DNA from: Paracoccaceae bacterium
Lineage (GTDB): Bacteria > Pseudomonadota > Alphaproteobacteria > Rhodobacterales > Rhodobacteraceae
Reading direction: 5' to 3'
Length of the DNA: 64,000 nt
Assembly: GCA_017510335.1 (NCBI GenBank)
Contig: JAFWNM010000038.1
Span: 1 to 64,000, forward strand
Positions 27,439-36,811 of this stretch are shown here, in pieces. The notes below the pieces were generated by a model. It worked only from the letters and a program-made list of their open reading frames with translations, was not told the DNA's origin and made no database searches. Made by a program: the position numbers and the translations under genes. How positions within the stretch are numbered: the stretch's first letter is position 1; each line of letters opens with the position of its first letter.

Positions 27439-27467
27439 TTGTCGTTACGGCGTGCGGTTTCTATAAC
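27439..27467 (+). promoter_or_regulatory. sigma-70-like promoter of the pyrB operon
   Basis: TTGTCG (27439-27444), a 17-base spacer and TATAAC (27462-27467), ending 30 bp before the pyrB ATG. Good match to consensus spacing; predicted by eye. Confidence 0.5.
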
Positions 27468-27497
27468 GGGGCAGGTTTCCGCTTCAAAGGGTGCGAC

Positions 27498-28466
27498 ATG
27501 ACATTCACGCAAAACCACCTGCTGGGAATCGAGCCGCTGCACCCGGCGGAAATTACCACCATCCTTGATCTGGCCGAAGATTATGTCGCGTTGAACCGTT
27601 CGGCCGAAAAGCATGCCACTGTGCTGGCAGGCATGACGCAGATCAACATGTTTTTCGAAGCCTCCACGCGCACACAGGCCAGTTTCGAGTTGGCCGGCAA
27701 ACGTCTGGGCGCGGATGTCATGAATATGGCCATGGCCCATTCCAGCCTGAAAAAGGGCGAAACCCTGATTGACACGGCGCTGACGCTGAACGCCATGCAC
27801 CCCGACCTTCTGGTGGTGCGCCATGGCAGTTCGGGCGCAGTCAACCTGCTGGCGGAAAAGGTGAATTGCGCGGTCCTGAATGCAGGCGATGGCAAGCACG
27901 AACACCCCACACAGGCCCTGCTGGACGCGCTGACCATAAGGCGCGCCAAGGGGCGGTTGCACCGGCTGACAGTGGCCATTTGCGGCGATATTGCCCATAG
28001 CCGCGTGGCGCGGTCCAACCTGCTGCTGCTGGGCAAGATGGAAAACCGCGTGCGTCTGGTCGGCCCGCCCACATTGATGCCCGCGCAAGTGGCCGAATTC
28101 GGGGTCGAGGTGTTTGACGACATGCGCGCAGGGCTGGAAGGCGCCGATGTGGTCATGATGCTGCGGTTGCAACGCGAACGCATGGATGGCGGATTTGTCC
28201 CATCTGAACGCGAATATTTCCACCGCTACGGGCTGGATGCCGAAAAACTGGCCTATGCCAAGGATGATGCGATTGTCATGCATCCCGGCCCGATGAACCG
28301 CGGTGTGGAAATTGACAGCGCGATTGCAGATGACATCAACAGATCTGTCATTCAGGAACAGGTCGAAATGGGGGTGGCTGTGCGCATGGCGGCGATGGAC
28401 CTGCTGGCGGGCAATCTGCGCCGCAAACGCGAAAGCGAACGCCTGCGGGGTGTTGACCATGGCTGA
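27498..28466 (+). CDS. pyrB: aspartate carbamoyltransferase catalytic subunit
   Basis: A 322-residue enzyme that condenses carbamoyl phosphate and aspartate in pyrimidine synthesis. The carbamoyl-phosphate loop [13 protein letters not shown] is at residues 52-64 (S56-T57-R58-T59), followed by [34 protein letters not shown] and the aspartate-side HPGPMNRG. No regulatory pyrI follows. Downstream lie a PH-like protein gene, overlapping by 8 bases, and a dihydroorotase homologue, as in bacteria whose ATCase assembles with an inactive dihydroorotase. Confidence 0.97.
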   Translation: MTFTQNHLLGIEPLHPAEITTILDLAEDYVALNRSAEKHATVLAGMTQINMFFEASTRTQASFELAGKRLGADVMNMAMAHSSLKKGETLIDTALTLNAMHPDLLVVRHGSSGAVNLLAEKVNCAVLNAGDGKHEHPTQALLDALTIRRAKGRLHRLTVAICGDIAHSRVARSNLLLLGKMENRVRLVGPPTLMPAQVAEFGVEVFDDMRAGLEGADVVMMLRLQRERMDGGFVPSEREYFHRYGLDAEKLAYAKDDAIVMHPGPMNRGVEIDSAIADDINRSVIQEQVEMGVAVRMAAMDLLAGNLRRKRESERLRGVDHG

Positions 28467-28929
28467 GGAAATCCGCGAAAGCGCACTGGGCGAAACCGTC
28501 TTTGACCCCGAACCCGGGGAAAAGAAGCTGCGCGACATCCGGTCTGACAAGGCCACCTACTGGCGCGATCATGGGGTGATGGCCGTGCTGGGCATGGGCG
28601 TTGTGGGCATGGTGCTGGCCTTCATGGGGTCGGACCATGTGGCCATAGGGTCGCTGGGGGCAGTGCTGGCACTGGCAGTGCGCGGACTGTGGCTGTATTC
28701 GGAACAGATGAAATTCAACTGGGTTCTGACCAATATGCGCCTGATCGGTCCCGGCGGACGGCAGGTTTACTTGCTGGAACTGCAGAAAGTGCGCCGCCTG
28801 TTCGGGGATATTCAGATCATCACCAGATCCGGCGACAAGCACCTGATCAAACATGTGGCAGGCGCTGACGCGATCATGGCCGAGATTGACGCCGCGCGCA
28901 CCAAACGCGCCAAGCGCAAGGGGGCATGA
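28459..28929 (+). CDS. PH-domain-like membrane protein
   Basis: A 156-residue protein with two hydrophobic segments ([16 protein letters not shown] and [19 protein letters not shown]) and a C-terminal stretch [20 protein letters not shown] resembling the start of bacterial PH (bPH) domains, which often read YxLTNxRLI. It ends with a basic tail. The ATG at 28459 overlaps the pyrB stop by 8 bases, so the two are probably translated together. No direct role in pyrimidine synthesis is known; the link may only be transcriptional. Confidence 0.7.
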   Translation: MAEEIRESALGETVFDPEPGEKKLRDIRSDKATYWRDHGVMAVLGMGVVGMVLAFMGSDHVAIGSLGAVLALAVRGLWLYSEQMKFNWVLTNMRLIGPGGRQVYLLELQKVRRLFGDIQIITRSGDKHLIKHVAGADAIMAEIDAARTKRAKRKGA

Positions 28930-28961
28930 TGGCAAGCGGACCCTTCCTTCCGGGCAGCGCA

Positions 28962-28997
28962 GGGGGGCTGTCTGCCCCCCACGGGCCTGCGGCCCGT
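28962..28997 (+). terminator. tandem GC hairpins between the PH-like gene and pyrC homologue
   Basis: Two perfect 7-bp stems follow each other: GGGGGGC-tgtct-GCCCCCC (28962-28980) and ACGGGCC-tgc-GGCCCGT (28981-28997). A C-tract and GAGAGTATTTTTGGCAAGATG come next, so there is a short T-run at about 29012-29016 but not directly at the stem. This could attenuate or process the transcript within the pyr operon. Confidence 0.35.
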
Positions 28998-29047
28998 CCC
29001 CCCCGAGAGTATTTTTGGCAAGATGATGCACAGGGAAAATTGGGCAG

Positions 29048-30322
29048 ATGATGACATGGTTCCACAATGCACGTCTGATTGACCCCGAAGCCGGGCAGGA
29101 CCGGACAGGCACATTATTGCTGCGTGACGGGGTGATTGCGGAAATTGACGGCCCCTGCCCTGACGGGGCCGAACAGATAGATTGCAGGGGCAAATGCCTG
29201 GCCCCCGGCATTATCGATATGGGTGTTCAGGTGGGAGAACCGGGCGCACAGCACAAGGAAAGTCTGCGCACCGCGGGATTGGCGGCTGCGAAAGGCGGCG
29301 TGACCACGATTGTCATGCGCCCCGACACCGCCCCTGCCATAGATACCCCCGAAGTGCTGGAATATGTCACGCGCCGCGCACAGGCGCGCACGCCTGTGAA
29401 TATTCGCGCCATGGCGACATTGACGCGAGGGCGCGAAGGCCGCGAGATGTCCGAGATCGGGTTCTTGATGGATGCGGGCGCCGTGGCCTTCACTGATGGC
29501 GACAATGTGACCGCTGACACCAGGATTTTGGCGCGCTGCATGACCTATGCCAAGGGGTTGGGGGCCTTGATCGTGGGGCACCCGCAAGATCAGGGCCTGT
29601 CGCGCGGGGCCTGCGCCACCAGCGGCAAATTCGCGTCGCTGCGGGGCCTGCCTGCTGTGTCGCCCATGGCCGAACGCATGGGGTTTGACCGTGACATGGG
29701 ACTGGTCGAGATGACCGGCGCGCGCTATCACGCTGATCAGGTGACCTGTGCGCGCACGCTGCCTGCGCTGGAACGCGCAAAAGCCAATGGGCTGGATGTG
29801 ACGGCGGGAATTTCGATCCATCATCTGGCACTGAACGAACTGGACGTGGGCGATTACCGGACCTTCTTCAAGTTCACGCCGCCCTTGCGCAGCGAAGATG
29901 ACCGGCGCGCGATGGTCGAGGGGGTGGCGTCGGGGTTGATCGACATCATCTGTTCCATGCACACCCCGCAAGACGAGGAATCCAAGCGCCTGCCCTTTGA
30001 AGAAGCTGCGGCGGGCGCTGTGGGGCTGGAAACGCTGTTGTCTGCGGCAATGCGGCTCTATCATTCCGATGGGCTGTCCTTGCCACAAATCTGGCGCGCG
30101 CTGTCGCTGAACCCGGCGCAGCGATTGGGGTTGGCTGCGGGGCGGCTGTCAGTGGGGGCGCCGGGTGATCTGGTGCTGTTCGACCCTGACGCGCCTTTCG
30201 TGATGGACCGGTTCACCCTGCAATCGAAATCCAAGAACACCCCCTTTGACGGGGCGCGCATGGAAGGGCGCGTGCTGGCAACATTCGTGGGTGGTGTCCG
30301 TGTGCACGCGCAGGAAAGCTGA
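29048..30322 (+). CDS. dihydroorotase homologue lacking metal ligands (PyrX-like)
   Basis: A 424-residue class-I dihydroorotase-fold protein. Overall family sequence is clear (FHNARLIDPEAG, LAPGIIDMG, AAAKGGVTTIVMRPDT, SIHHLALNELD). However the catalytic HxH after the first strand reads G59-V60-Q61, and the TDHAPH segment reads S303-M304-H305-T306-P307-Q308, so two zinc histidines and the catalytic Asp are replaced. Beside pyrB this matches the non-catalytic dihydroorotases (PyrX/PyrC') that support ATCase assembly in Pseudomonas. An active pyrC would then have to be elsewhere. Annotators usually call such genes pyrC. Confidence 0.85.
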   Translation: MMTWFHNARLIDPEAGQDRTGTLLLRDGVIAEIDGPCPDGAEQIDCRGKCLAPGIIDMGVQVGEPGAQHKESLRTAGLAAAKGGVTTIVMRPDTAPAIDTPEVLEYVTRRAQARTPVNIRAMATLTRGREGREMSEIGFLMDAGAVAFTDGDNVTADTRILARCMTYAKGLGALIVGHPQDQGLSRGACATSGKFASLRGLPAVSPMAERMGFDRDMGLVEMTGARYHADQVTCARTLPALERAKANGLDVTAGISIHHLALNELDVGDYRTFFKFTPPLRSEDDRRAMVEGVASGLIDIICSMHTPQDEESKRLPFEEAAAGAVGLETLLSAAMRLYHSDGLSLPQIWRALSLNPAQRLGLAAGRLSVGAPGDLVLFDPDAPFVMDRFTLQSKSKNTPFDGARMEGRVLATFVGGVRVHAQES

Positions 30323-30325
30323 GCC

Positions 30326-30937
30326 ATGCCTGAATTGATGACACCGCTATGGGTATTGGGGTTGGTTGGTCTTGCGGCCTATGCGGTCGGGTCCATTCCC
30401 TTCGGGGTTGTGATTGCGCGCCTTATGGGGCTGGGAAACCTGCGCGATATTGGATCGGGCAATATTGGTGCCACAAATGTCATGCGCACCGGCAACAAGC
30501 TGGCGGGGGGGCTGACATTCCTGCTGGACGCGGCCAAGGGCGGCATTGCCGCGCTGGTCGCGTTCTGGACCATTGGGCCGGATGCCGCGCAGGTTGCGGC
30601 GCTGGCGGCTTTTCTGGGACATCTATACCCGGTCTATATCGGGTTCAGGGGCGGCAAGGGGGTTGCAACCTTTATCGGGGTCACGTTGGCGCTGGCCTGG
30701 CCTGTGGGGCTGGCAACCTGCGCCACATGGTTGGTGACGTTCAAACTAAGCCGTTATTCGTCCCTGTCGGCGCTGGTGGCGTGCGGGTTCAGTTCGATCT
30801 ACGCTGCCGCATTGGGGTATATGTCGTTGGTGGCGCTGCTGGTTGCGATGAAACTGCTGGTATTTTACACCCACCGCGACAACATCCGGCGCCTGCTGTC
30901 CAGAACCGAGCCGCGTTTCAAGAAAAAGCCGCGTTAG
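30326..30937 (+). CDS. plsY: acyl-phosphate:glycerol-3-phosphate acyltransferase
   Basis: A 203-residue membrane enzyme that makes lysophosphatidic acid, the first step of phospholipid synthesis. The three cytoplasmic PlsY motifs are seen: GSIPFGVVIARLMG with DIGSGNIGATNVMRTGNK, GHLYPVYIGFRGGKGVATFI, and KLSRYSSLSALVA. Five hydrophobic segments, basic C-terminus. It starts 3 bp after the dihydroorotase homologue and is probably the last gene of the pyrB operon. Confidence 0.96.
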   Translation: MPELMTPLWVLGLVGLAAYAVGSIPFGVVIARLMGLGNLRDIGSGNIGATNVMRTGNKLAGGLTFLLDAAKGGIAALVAFWTIGPDAAQVAALAAFLGHLYPVYIGFRGGKGVATFIGVTLALAWPVGLATCATWLVTFKLSRYSSLSALVACGFSSIYAAALGYMSLVALLVAMKLLVFYTHRDNIRRLLSRTEPRFKKKPR

Positions 30938-31010
30938 GGGGTCGGTCCAGGACTGGGTGAGCCTGGGCCTGAAGGGGAGGTTCGGGGCGTGCCGCGAAGT
31001 GCCCGACTGC

Positions 31011-31021
31011 GGGGGGGGGGG
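31011..31021 (+). repeat. 11-base G homopolymer
   Basis: A run of eleven G residues lies in the non-coding stretch after plsY, about 75 bp past its stop. It does not interrupt or start any convincing gene. Confidence 0.9.
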
Positions 31022-31049
31022 CGCTCCCACGGTTTTGGCGGGCAGTTTA

Positions 31050-31321
31050 TGCTGCGGCTTATTGCGACGCTTCAAGGGGGCGGAACGGTGAATAGCGGCG
31101 GCGCGCACGCGCGCCTTGGGTCCGCGCGGGGGCCCGCACACTCGGCGGGCCGGGGTCTGCCGATCCGGCGTCATAGGGGAAGCGCTTTATACAGGCGGTA
31201 TAGTCCTGACATCAAAGGCTTGGCCTGCCTTCAGGCCATCGGCAGGCCGCGGGACGGCCCGCCGAGTGTGTGGGCCCCCGCGCGGCCTTGATTCCGCACT
31301 GGGGCATTTCCCCCGAACGTC
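31050..31321. repeat. dispersed palindromic intergenic repeat, copy B
   Basis: The core matches copy A at 12948-13073. Here the terminal inverted repeat is much longer: 31122-31151 is complementary to 31256-31285 at 29 of 30 positions (the mismatch is at 31271). Inside are the shared stretches GGTCTGCCGATCCGGCGTCA, TCCTGACATCAAAGGCTTGG and CATCGGCAGGCCGCGGGACG. Flanking similarity to copy A also covers a TTGCGACG element before and CCTTGATTCCGCACTGGGGC after. It fills most of the 409-bp gap between plsY and phosphatidylcholine synthase, which otherwise holds only the G-run and no gene. Confidence 0.82.
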
Positions 31322-31346
31322 CCCTTAAAGCAAAACGCGCAACCGT

Positions 31347-32096
31347 CTAGCGGCGTTCAGGCAGGATTTGCTGCGCAATCCCTGCGAACGCGAGATATAG
31401 TGTTGTGGCAATCAAGCCCCAGGTGACAAGTTGCGGTTGCGCAAATCCTGCCCAGGCCGACCACCCCGCAAGCACTGTCCACACAAGCGCAAGCGGCAGT
31501 GACAGCGCACGCCAGCGTTTTGTGCGCACCGGATGGATGAATTTCAGCGGCGTGAACATGGCCACGGCCAGAAAACCGACAATTCCCAAAATGACCCAGA
31601 AGGATGGCTGGACCGCGAAAATGACAATGGCAGCCATGTTCCAGCACGCAGGAAAGCCGTGAAAACTGTTATCGGGGTTTTTCATCCGTGTGTCGGCAAA
31701 GTAAATGACACTGGCGAATGTGATCACGATAATCGCAATCCAGCCTGTCCAGCCCGGCAACAGGTTGGATTGAAACAGCGCAAATGCCGGAATGAAAACA
31801 TAGGTCAGATAATCGATAATCAGGTCCAGCAACTGGCCGTCAATCGTGGGGGCGTTCACCTTGACATGGTAATGGCGCGCCAAAGGCCCGTCGATCCCGT
31901 CGACCACAAAAGCGACCACCAGCCACAAGAACATCATGGGCCAGTCCGCCTGCGCGGCCTCCAACAAGGCCAGCATGGCAAATACGGCCCCTGTGGCAGT
32001 GAACAGATGGACGGAATAGGCAGGCAGATGTATCTTCACAAGGTCCTCGGGTCGTTGGGCCGACAGATGGGCGTGTTTGACAGGCGACATATCCAT
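31347..32096 (-). CDS. pcs: phosphatidylcholine synthase
   Basis: A 249-residue integral-membrane CDP-alcohol phosphotransferase that condenses CDP-diacylglycerol with choline. The catalytic motif is spread over VVDGIDGPLARHYHVKVNAP and TIDGQLLDLIIDYLTYVFIP (about residues 64-103). Eight hydrophobic segments. Later FHGFPACWNM and IHPVRTKRWR are typical of Pcs rather than of PgsA or PssA. The ATG at 32096 directly abuts the xerC stop (TGAATG), so it is likely the last gene of the fsa-DUF484-xerC-pcs transcript. Confidence 0.93.
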   Translation of the reverse strand: MDMSPVKHAHLSAQRPEDLVKIHLPAYSVHLFTATGAVFAMLALLEAAQADWPMMFLWLVVAFVVDGIDGPLARHYHVKVNAPTIDGQLLDLIIDYLTYVFIPAFALFQSNLLPGWTGWIAIIVITFASVIYFADTRMKNPDNSFHGFPACWNMAAIVIFAVQPSFWVILGIVGFLAVAMFTPLKFIHPVRTKRWRALSLPLALVWTVLAGWSAWAGFAQPQLVTWGLIATTLYLAFAGIAQQILPERR

Positions 32097-33035
32097 TCAG
32101 CCATGCGCGCGGGGGTGGGCGGCATCATAGATGTCCATCAACCTAGTTGCATCGACGGCAGTGTAAACCTGCGTCGACTGCAAAGAAGCATGCCCCAGCA
32201 ATTCCTGGATCGCGCGCAGATCCCCGCCTGCCGCCAACAGATGGGTGGCAAAGGAATGACGCAGCGCATGCGGGGTTGCTGTGGCAGGCAATCCAAGCTG
32301 CAGGCGCGCGCTTTCCATGACTTTGGCAATATGACGGCGCGACAATGCCCCCCCGCGCTGCGCCCGGAAAAGCGGCGCATCGGGGCTTTGTGCATGGGGG
32401 CAGGCAGCAACATAGGCCGCAACCGTTTCCGCCGCGACCGGCAGCACGGGAACCAGCCGTTCCTTGCCCCCTTTGCCGGTTATGCGCAGCACATCGCGCA
32501 AGGGCGCATCACGCCCTGTCAGCGACAGCGCTTCGGACACGCGCAACCCGCAGCCATACAGCAGAGTCAGAACGGCCGTGTCGCGCAGTCCTGTCCAGTC
32601 CTGCTGTGTCTGCAAACCGACATTGGCCAGCATGTCGCGCGCTGCGGTTTCACTAAGCGGGCGCGGCAGGTTGCGCATGTGTTTGGGCGCACGCGCGGCC
32701 AGAATGGCAGAAATATCCATATTCTCGCGGTCGGCCACCCAGCGCGCAAACCCTTTGACCGCGGACACCTGTCGCGCAAGGCTGCGCCCGCCAATGCCGC
32801 GGGCGCGTTCGGACGCCATCCAGGCCCGCATATCTGACAGGGTGACATTGCCCAATGCGCCCAGCCCCTGCGGACCGCCGTGATGGCGCGCAAGAAACCC
32901 AAGGAAACCCGCGACATCCCGGCTGTAGCCATCCAGCGTGTGGTCTGATGCGTCGTGAAGCGCACGCATCTGGTCCAGCCAGGTCTGCAAAGCGTCGCGC
33001 TGGCCTGCAGACAGTTGCAGGCCGCCGCCTGTCAT
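32097..33035 (-). CDS. xerC: tyrosine recombinase XerC
   Basis: A 312-residue site-specific recombinase that resolves chromosome dimers with XerD. The N-terminal SAM-like DNA-binding domain covers residues 10-105; the catalytic domain has R165 (YGCGLRVSEAL), K188 (TGKGGKERL), H256 and R259 (HALRHSF), H282 (LLGHAS) and nucleophile Y291 (TQVYT). All active residues are present. It follows a DUF484 gene with a 4-bp overlap, the normal xerC neighbour in proteobacteria, so it is a housekeeping recombinase and not an integrase of a mobile element. Confidence 0.96.
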   Translation of the reverse strand: MTGGGLQLSAGQRDALQTWLDQMRALHDASDHTLDGYSRDVAGFLGFLARHHGGPQGLGALGNVTLSDMRAWMASERARGIGGRSLARQVSAVKGFARWVADRENMDISAILAARAPKHMRNLPRPLSETAARDMLANVGLQTQQDWTGLRDTAVLTLLYGCGLRVSEALSLTGRDAPLRDVLRITGKGGKERLVPVLPVAAETVAAYVAACPHAQSPDAPLFRAQRGGALSRRHIAKVMESARLQLGLPATATPHALRHSFATHLLAAGGDLRAIQELLGHASLQSTQVYTAVDATRLMDIYDAAHPRAHG

Positions 33036-33751
33036 GCCAGCCAGCGGCGCATGGAACGCTCGAATATGCCCGCAAAAAACGCCAGCAGGTCGGTTCCCTG
33101 ACCCGGCTTGAACATATGGGGGTTATCCGACGCCATCACCAGCATTCCGCCCAGGCGCTGCGCACCCAGATCAAGGCGCATGCATGCCTCCGATCGCAGT
33201 TCAGCACTGCGTGCGCCATAAAGCTGGTCTGTCTGTGGAATGGCCTGCCGCAAAATGACCTGCCGGCCCGAATGCTGCGCGCGCCCTGCCGACATGTAGC
33301 TGTCAATGAAACCGGGCGTCACCACGCACAGCACATTCGAAATCCGGTCCAGCGCAGGGTCGGGCGCGGCGGTTGGGCTTTCCAGAACCAGCTTGATGGC
33401 GTCTACCCGCAAAATCTCGGCCACATCGCCGCCCAGATCGCGCAGAAAATCCTCGAACTGGTCGGGGTCCAGCATGCGCAGGATCGCGCGATGTATCTGG
33501 TTTGTGCCCGACAGGTTTTCATAGGCGGCGGCAATCACGGCGCGGTGGGTTTCTTCCAGCCGGTCAAGGCGGGCTTCCAGCCGTTCCATAGCCAGCCCGC
33601 GCAGGTCGATGATATTTTCGCCCATGCCGCGTTCACTGGCGGACACCAACACGCGCATCACGTCCTTGTCGTCCAGAATAAGGGTCGGGTCCGACATGAT
33701 CCGCGCGCGGATCTCCTCCAGCCCGTTGGGTTTGGTTGCTGTGCCTGACAT
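33032..33751 (-). CDS. DUF484 family protein
   Basis: A 239-residue protein of the DUF484 family, distantly GAF-like, regularly encoded just before xerC. It begins with a helical part containing NIIDLRGLAMERLEARLDRL, followed by the mixed domain with LVMASDNPHMFKPGQGTDLL near the end, which is the best family marker. Its function is unknown; the gene order suggests a link to recombination or division. Start at ATG 33751; gap of 57 bp to the upstream aldolase gene. Confidence 0.9.
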   Translation of the reverse strand: MSGTATKPNGLEEIRARIMSDPTLILDDKDVMRVLVSASERGMGENIIDLRGLAMERLEARLDRLEETHRAVIAAAYENLSGTNQIHRAILRMLDPDQFEDFLRDLGGDVAEILRVDAIKLVLESPTAAPDPALDRISNVLCVVTPGFIDSYMSAGRAQHSGRQVILRQAIPQTDQLYGARSAELRSEACMRLDLGAQRLGGMLVMASDNPHMFKPGQGTDLLAFFAGIFERSMRRWLA

Positions 33752-33808
33752 AAGATGCCTGTCCGTTGACTGCTGCTTTTTTATTGTTCCTGCGGACTAT
33801 AGCAAATC

Positions 33809-34462
33809 TTACAAGATTTTTTGACCTGTTTTTTCCCAATCCTTCATGAATTGTGCCAGTCCGGCATCGGTCAAGGGATGGAAGGCCAGTTTGCGGATGA
33901 CTTCGGGCGGGGCGGTCATCACGTCCGCGCCAATGCGCGCCACGTCAAGAACATGGTTCACAGACCGGATAGAGGCCGCCAGAATCTGGGTTTCAAACCC
34001 GTAATTGTCGTAAACTGTGCGGATATCTTCAATCAGGTCCATGCCGTCCAGCGCCAGATCATCCAGCCGCCCGATAAAGGGCGAAATGAAGGTGGCGCCG
34101 GCCTTGGCGGCCAACAGCGCCTGATTGGCACTGAAGCACAGTGTCACATTGACCATCTTGCCTTCGCCTGTCAGCACCTTGCACGCTTTCAGCCCGTCCC
34201 ATGTCAAGGGCAGCTTGACGGTGATATTGGGCGCGATTTCGGCCAGTTTGCGCCCTTCGGCGATCATGGCACCGGCTTCCAGCGCAACAACTTCGGCGGA
34301 AACGGGGCCATCAACAATCCCGCAAATCTCGCGGGTGACTTCGATGATGTCGCGGCCCGACTTCAGAATAAGCGACGGGTTGGTGGTCACCCCGTCCACC
34401 ATGCCCAGATCATTCAGTTCGCGAATGGCGGTGACATCGGCAGTATCGACAAAGAACTTCAT
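33809..34462 (-). CDS. transaldolase / fructose-6-phosphate aldolase family
   Basis: A 217-residue small transaldolase of the TalC/Fsa group. Starts [18 protein letters not shown], with [13 protein letters not shown], the Schiff-base Lys in [12 protein letters not shown] and [14 protein letters not shown]. It would act on sugar phosphates in the cytoplasm, most likely as the transaldolase of the pentose phosphate pathway, since Rhodobacterales often use this short form. ATG 34462 is the family start; the extension to 34603 overlaps priA upstream DNA and is unrelated. Divergent from priA (79 bp). Confidence 0.94.
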   Translation of the reverse strand: MKFFVDTADVTAIRELNDLGMVDGVTTNPSLILKSGRDIIEVTREICGIVDGPVSAEVVALEAGAMIAEGRKLAEIAPNITVKLPLTWDGLKACKVLTGEGKMVNVTLCFSANQALLAAKAGATFISPFIGRLDDLALDGMDLIEDIRTVYDNYGFETQILAASIRSVNHVLDVARIGADVMTAPPEVIRKLAFHPLTDAGLAQFMKDWEKTGQKIL

Positions 34463-34541
34463 TTCATGCCCCTTCGGGTTGCAGCCAGTGTTTGGCGGCG
34501 TCATACCTGATCTTGCCGCTTGCAGGAACCCCATTTGCGCC

Positions 34542-36749
34542 ATGCCCGATACCTCCGCCCCCGATTTCTTTGACGAAGGCACGCCCTGCGCCGTGCTAAC
34601 CACAGAACCCGTGGGCAGCGGGGTGCTGGATTATCTGGCCCCCGAAGGCGGGTGTTGGCTGGGCGCGTTTGTGGATGTGCCGCTGGGGCCGCGGCGCGTG
34701 GTGGGCGTGGTCTGGGGCGGGGCCGAGGGGAAATTTGCCCGCAACAAGCTGCGCCAGATTATCCGCGTGCTGGATGCAGCCCCCTTGCGCGCGGAATTGC
34801 GCGATTTTCTGACCCGCGTGGCCGATTATACCCTGACGCCACTGCCCGCGATGCTGCGCCTTGCCACGCGCGTTCCGGGTTTGGGCGACGGGCCTGCCAC
34901 GCGCAAGCTGTTGTTTCGTGGCCCGACGCAACCGCCACGCATGACGGATGCGCGCGAACGTGTGCTGGCCGCACTGGACGGGTTTGGCGGTGCGGGCCTG
35001 ACAGCGGGCGAACTGGCACAGGCCGCAGGTGTGTCCAGTGCCGTGGTGCGCGGGCTGGTCAAAACCGGCGGGCTGGTGGAACAGGACGCACCGCGCGACC
35101 AACCTTATGGGCGGCTTAACCCCGCCCTGCCCCGCAGCGCCCTAAGCGACGATCAAGCGCAGGCCGCGCAGCACTTGCGCGATGCGGTGGCGCAAGACAA
35201 ATTCGGCGCAACACTGCTGAAGGGCGTCACCGGGTCGGGCAAGACCGAAGTGTATCTGGAAGCCATCGCCGCCTGCCTTGCGCGCGGGCGGCAAGCGCTG
35301 GTTTTGTTGCCGGAAATCGCGCTGACCTCGGAATTCCTGACCCGTGTGGAAGGGCGTTTTGGTGCGCGCCCCGCCGAATGGCATTCCGGCGTCACCCTGA
35401 CCGAACGCCGCCGCTGCTGGCGCATGCTCGCCCAAGGGGATGCGCAGCTTGTGGTTGGCGCACGCTCCGCGCTGTTCCTGCCCTTTCGCGATCTGGGGCT
35501 TGTGGTGGTGGATGAAGAACATGACACATCCTACAAGCAGGAAGAAGGCGCGCTGTATAACGCCCGCGACATGGCGGTGCTGCGTGCGTCGTTGAACGGG
35601 GCGCAGGCGGTGCTGGCCTCGGCCACACCATCGCTGGAAAGCTGGGCCAATGCGGCATCGGGCAAATATGCGCGGCTTGATCTGGCCACCCGGTTTGGCC
35701 CCAACACCCTGCCCGACATGCGCGCGATAGACTTGCGCGCCGAAGACCTGCCGTCAAACCGCTGGATTTCACCCAGCTTGCAAAGCGCGGTCACCGCACG
35801 CGTGCAGGCAGGCGAACAGGCGCTATTGTTCCTGAACCGGCGCGGCTATGCGCCGCTGACATTGTGCCGCGCCTGTGGCCATCAGGTGGGCTGCACTGAT
35901 TGTGACGCGCGCATGGTTGAACACAGGTTTCTGAAACGCCTTGTGTGCCACCAATGCGGGGCATCTGCCCCCATCCCCACCGCCTGCCCCGCCTGCGGTG
36001 CCGAGGACCGCATGGCCCCTGTCGGCCCCGGTGTTGAACGGCTGGAAGAAGAAGCGCGCGCCCTGTGGCCCGATGCGCGGGTTCTGGTGCTGTCGTCGGA
36101 CCTGTTCGGGTCCGCACGCGCCCTGAAGGACCATATCGCCGCCATTGCTGCGGGCGGGGCCGACATCATCATCGGCACCCAGATTGTCGCCAAAGGGCAT
36201 AATTTCCCGCTGCTGACACTGGTGGGCGTGATCGACGCCGATCTGGGCCTGTCAGGGTCGGATTTGCGCGCGGCAGAACGGGTGTTCCAACTGGTGCGGC
36301 AGGTGGCGGGGCGTGCGGGGCGCGCGCAAAAAGCGGGGCTTGCGCTTGTGCAAACCAGCCAGCCAGAACACCCCGTGATCCGCGCCATCCTGTCGGGCGA
36401 CGAAGAAACCTTCTGGCGCACCGAAGCCGACGCCCGCTTTGCCCTTGGCATGCCCCCTTACGGGCGGCTGGCGGGAATTATCCTGTCATCGCCCAATATG
36501 GAAGACGCCTTTGCCCTTGGGCAGCGGCTGGCCATGCAATCCGCCCCCCTGGCGCGGATAGGCGCGCAGGTTTTTGGCCCCGCGCCTGCACCCATCGCGC
36601 GCATTCGCGGGCGCCACCGCGTGCGCCTGCTGGTCAAGGCCCCGAAGGGCGCGCCCTTGCAAGCGGCGCTTCGCACATGGGTGGCCCCCCATAAACTGGC
36701 CCGCGATCTGCGGCTGGCCATTGACATAGACCCGCAAAGTTTTCTGTAA
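34542..36749 (+). CDS. priA: primosomal replication helicase PriA (N')
   Basis: A 735-residue DNA helicase that reloads the replisome at stalled forks. The N-terminal DNA-binding region ([19 protein letters not shown]) is followed by Walker [16 protein letters not shown], the DEEH box [14 protein letters not shown], the zinc-binding region with [14 protein letters not shown] and [18 protein letters not shown], and helicase motifs V/VI ([31 protein letters not shown]). The ATG at 34542 is the usual start; the open frame from 34125 lies antisense to the aldolase gene. Confidence 0.97.
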   Translation: MPDTSAPDFFDEGTPCAVLTTEPVGSGVLDYLAPEGGCWLGAFVDVPLGPRRVVGVVWGGAEGKFARNKLRQIIRVLDAAPLRAELRDFLTRVADYTLTPLPAMLRLATRVPGLGDGPATRKLLFRGPTQPPRMTDARERVLAALDGFGGAGLTAGELAQAAGVSSAVVRGLVKTGGLVEQDAPRDQPYGRLNPALPRSALSDDQAQAAQHLRDAVAQDKFGATLLKGVTGSGKTEVYLEAIAACLARGRQALVLLPEIALTSEFLTRVEGRFGARPAEWHSGVTLTERRRCWRMLAQGDAQLVVGARSALFLPFRDLGLVVVDEEHDTSYKQEEGALYNARDMAVLRASLNGAQAVLASATPSLESWANAASGKYARLDLATRFGPNTLPDMRAIDLRAEDLPSNRWISPSLQSAVTARVQAGEQALLFLNRRGYAPLTLCRACGHQVGCTDCDARMVEHRFLKRLVCHQCGASAPIPTACPACGAEDRMAPVGPGVERLEEEARALWPDARVLVLSSDLFGSARALKDHIAAIAAGGADIIIGTQIVAKGHNFPLLTLVGVIDADLGLSGSDLRAAERVFQLVRQVAGRAGRAQKAGLALVQTSQPEHPVIRAILSGDEETFWRTEADARFALGMPPYGRLAGIILSSPNMEDAFALGQRLAMQSAPLARIGAQVFGPAPAPIARIRGRHRVRLLVKAPKGAPLQAALRTWVAPHKLARDLRLAIDIDPQSFL

Positions 36750-36811
36750 CCGCTTGCGGTTTGCCACGCGCAGCTTACCTATTGACCAAAGGTATATGAA
36801 GGACCCCGCCC

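Noticed and set aside
27393-28556. 387-codon minus-strand frame over pyrB
   Set aside because: Antisense to pyrB, whose active-site motifs are plain; His/Gln-rich shadow.
31011-31021. G-run as a phase-variation switch
   Set aside because: It is not in or directly before a gene.
32097-33035. Tyrosine recombinase as a sign of a mobile element
   Set aside because: It is XerC with its usual DUF484 neighbour; no att sites or phage genes nearby.
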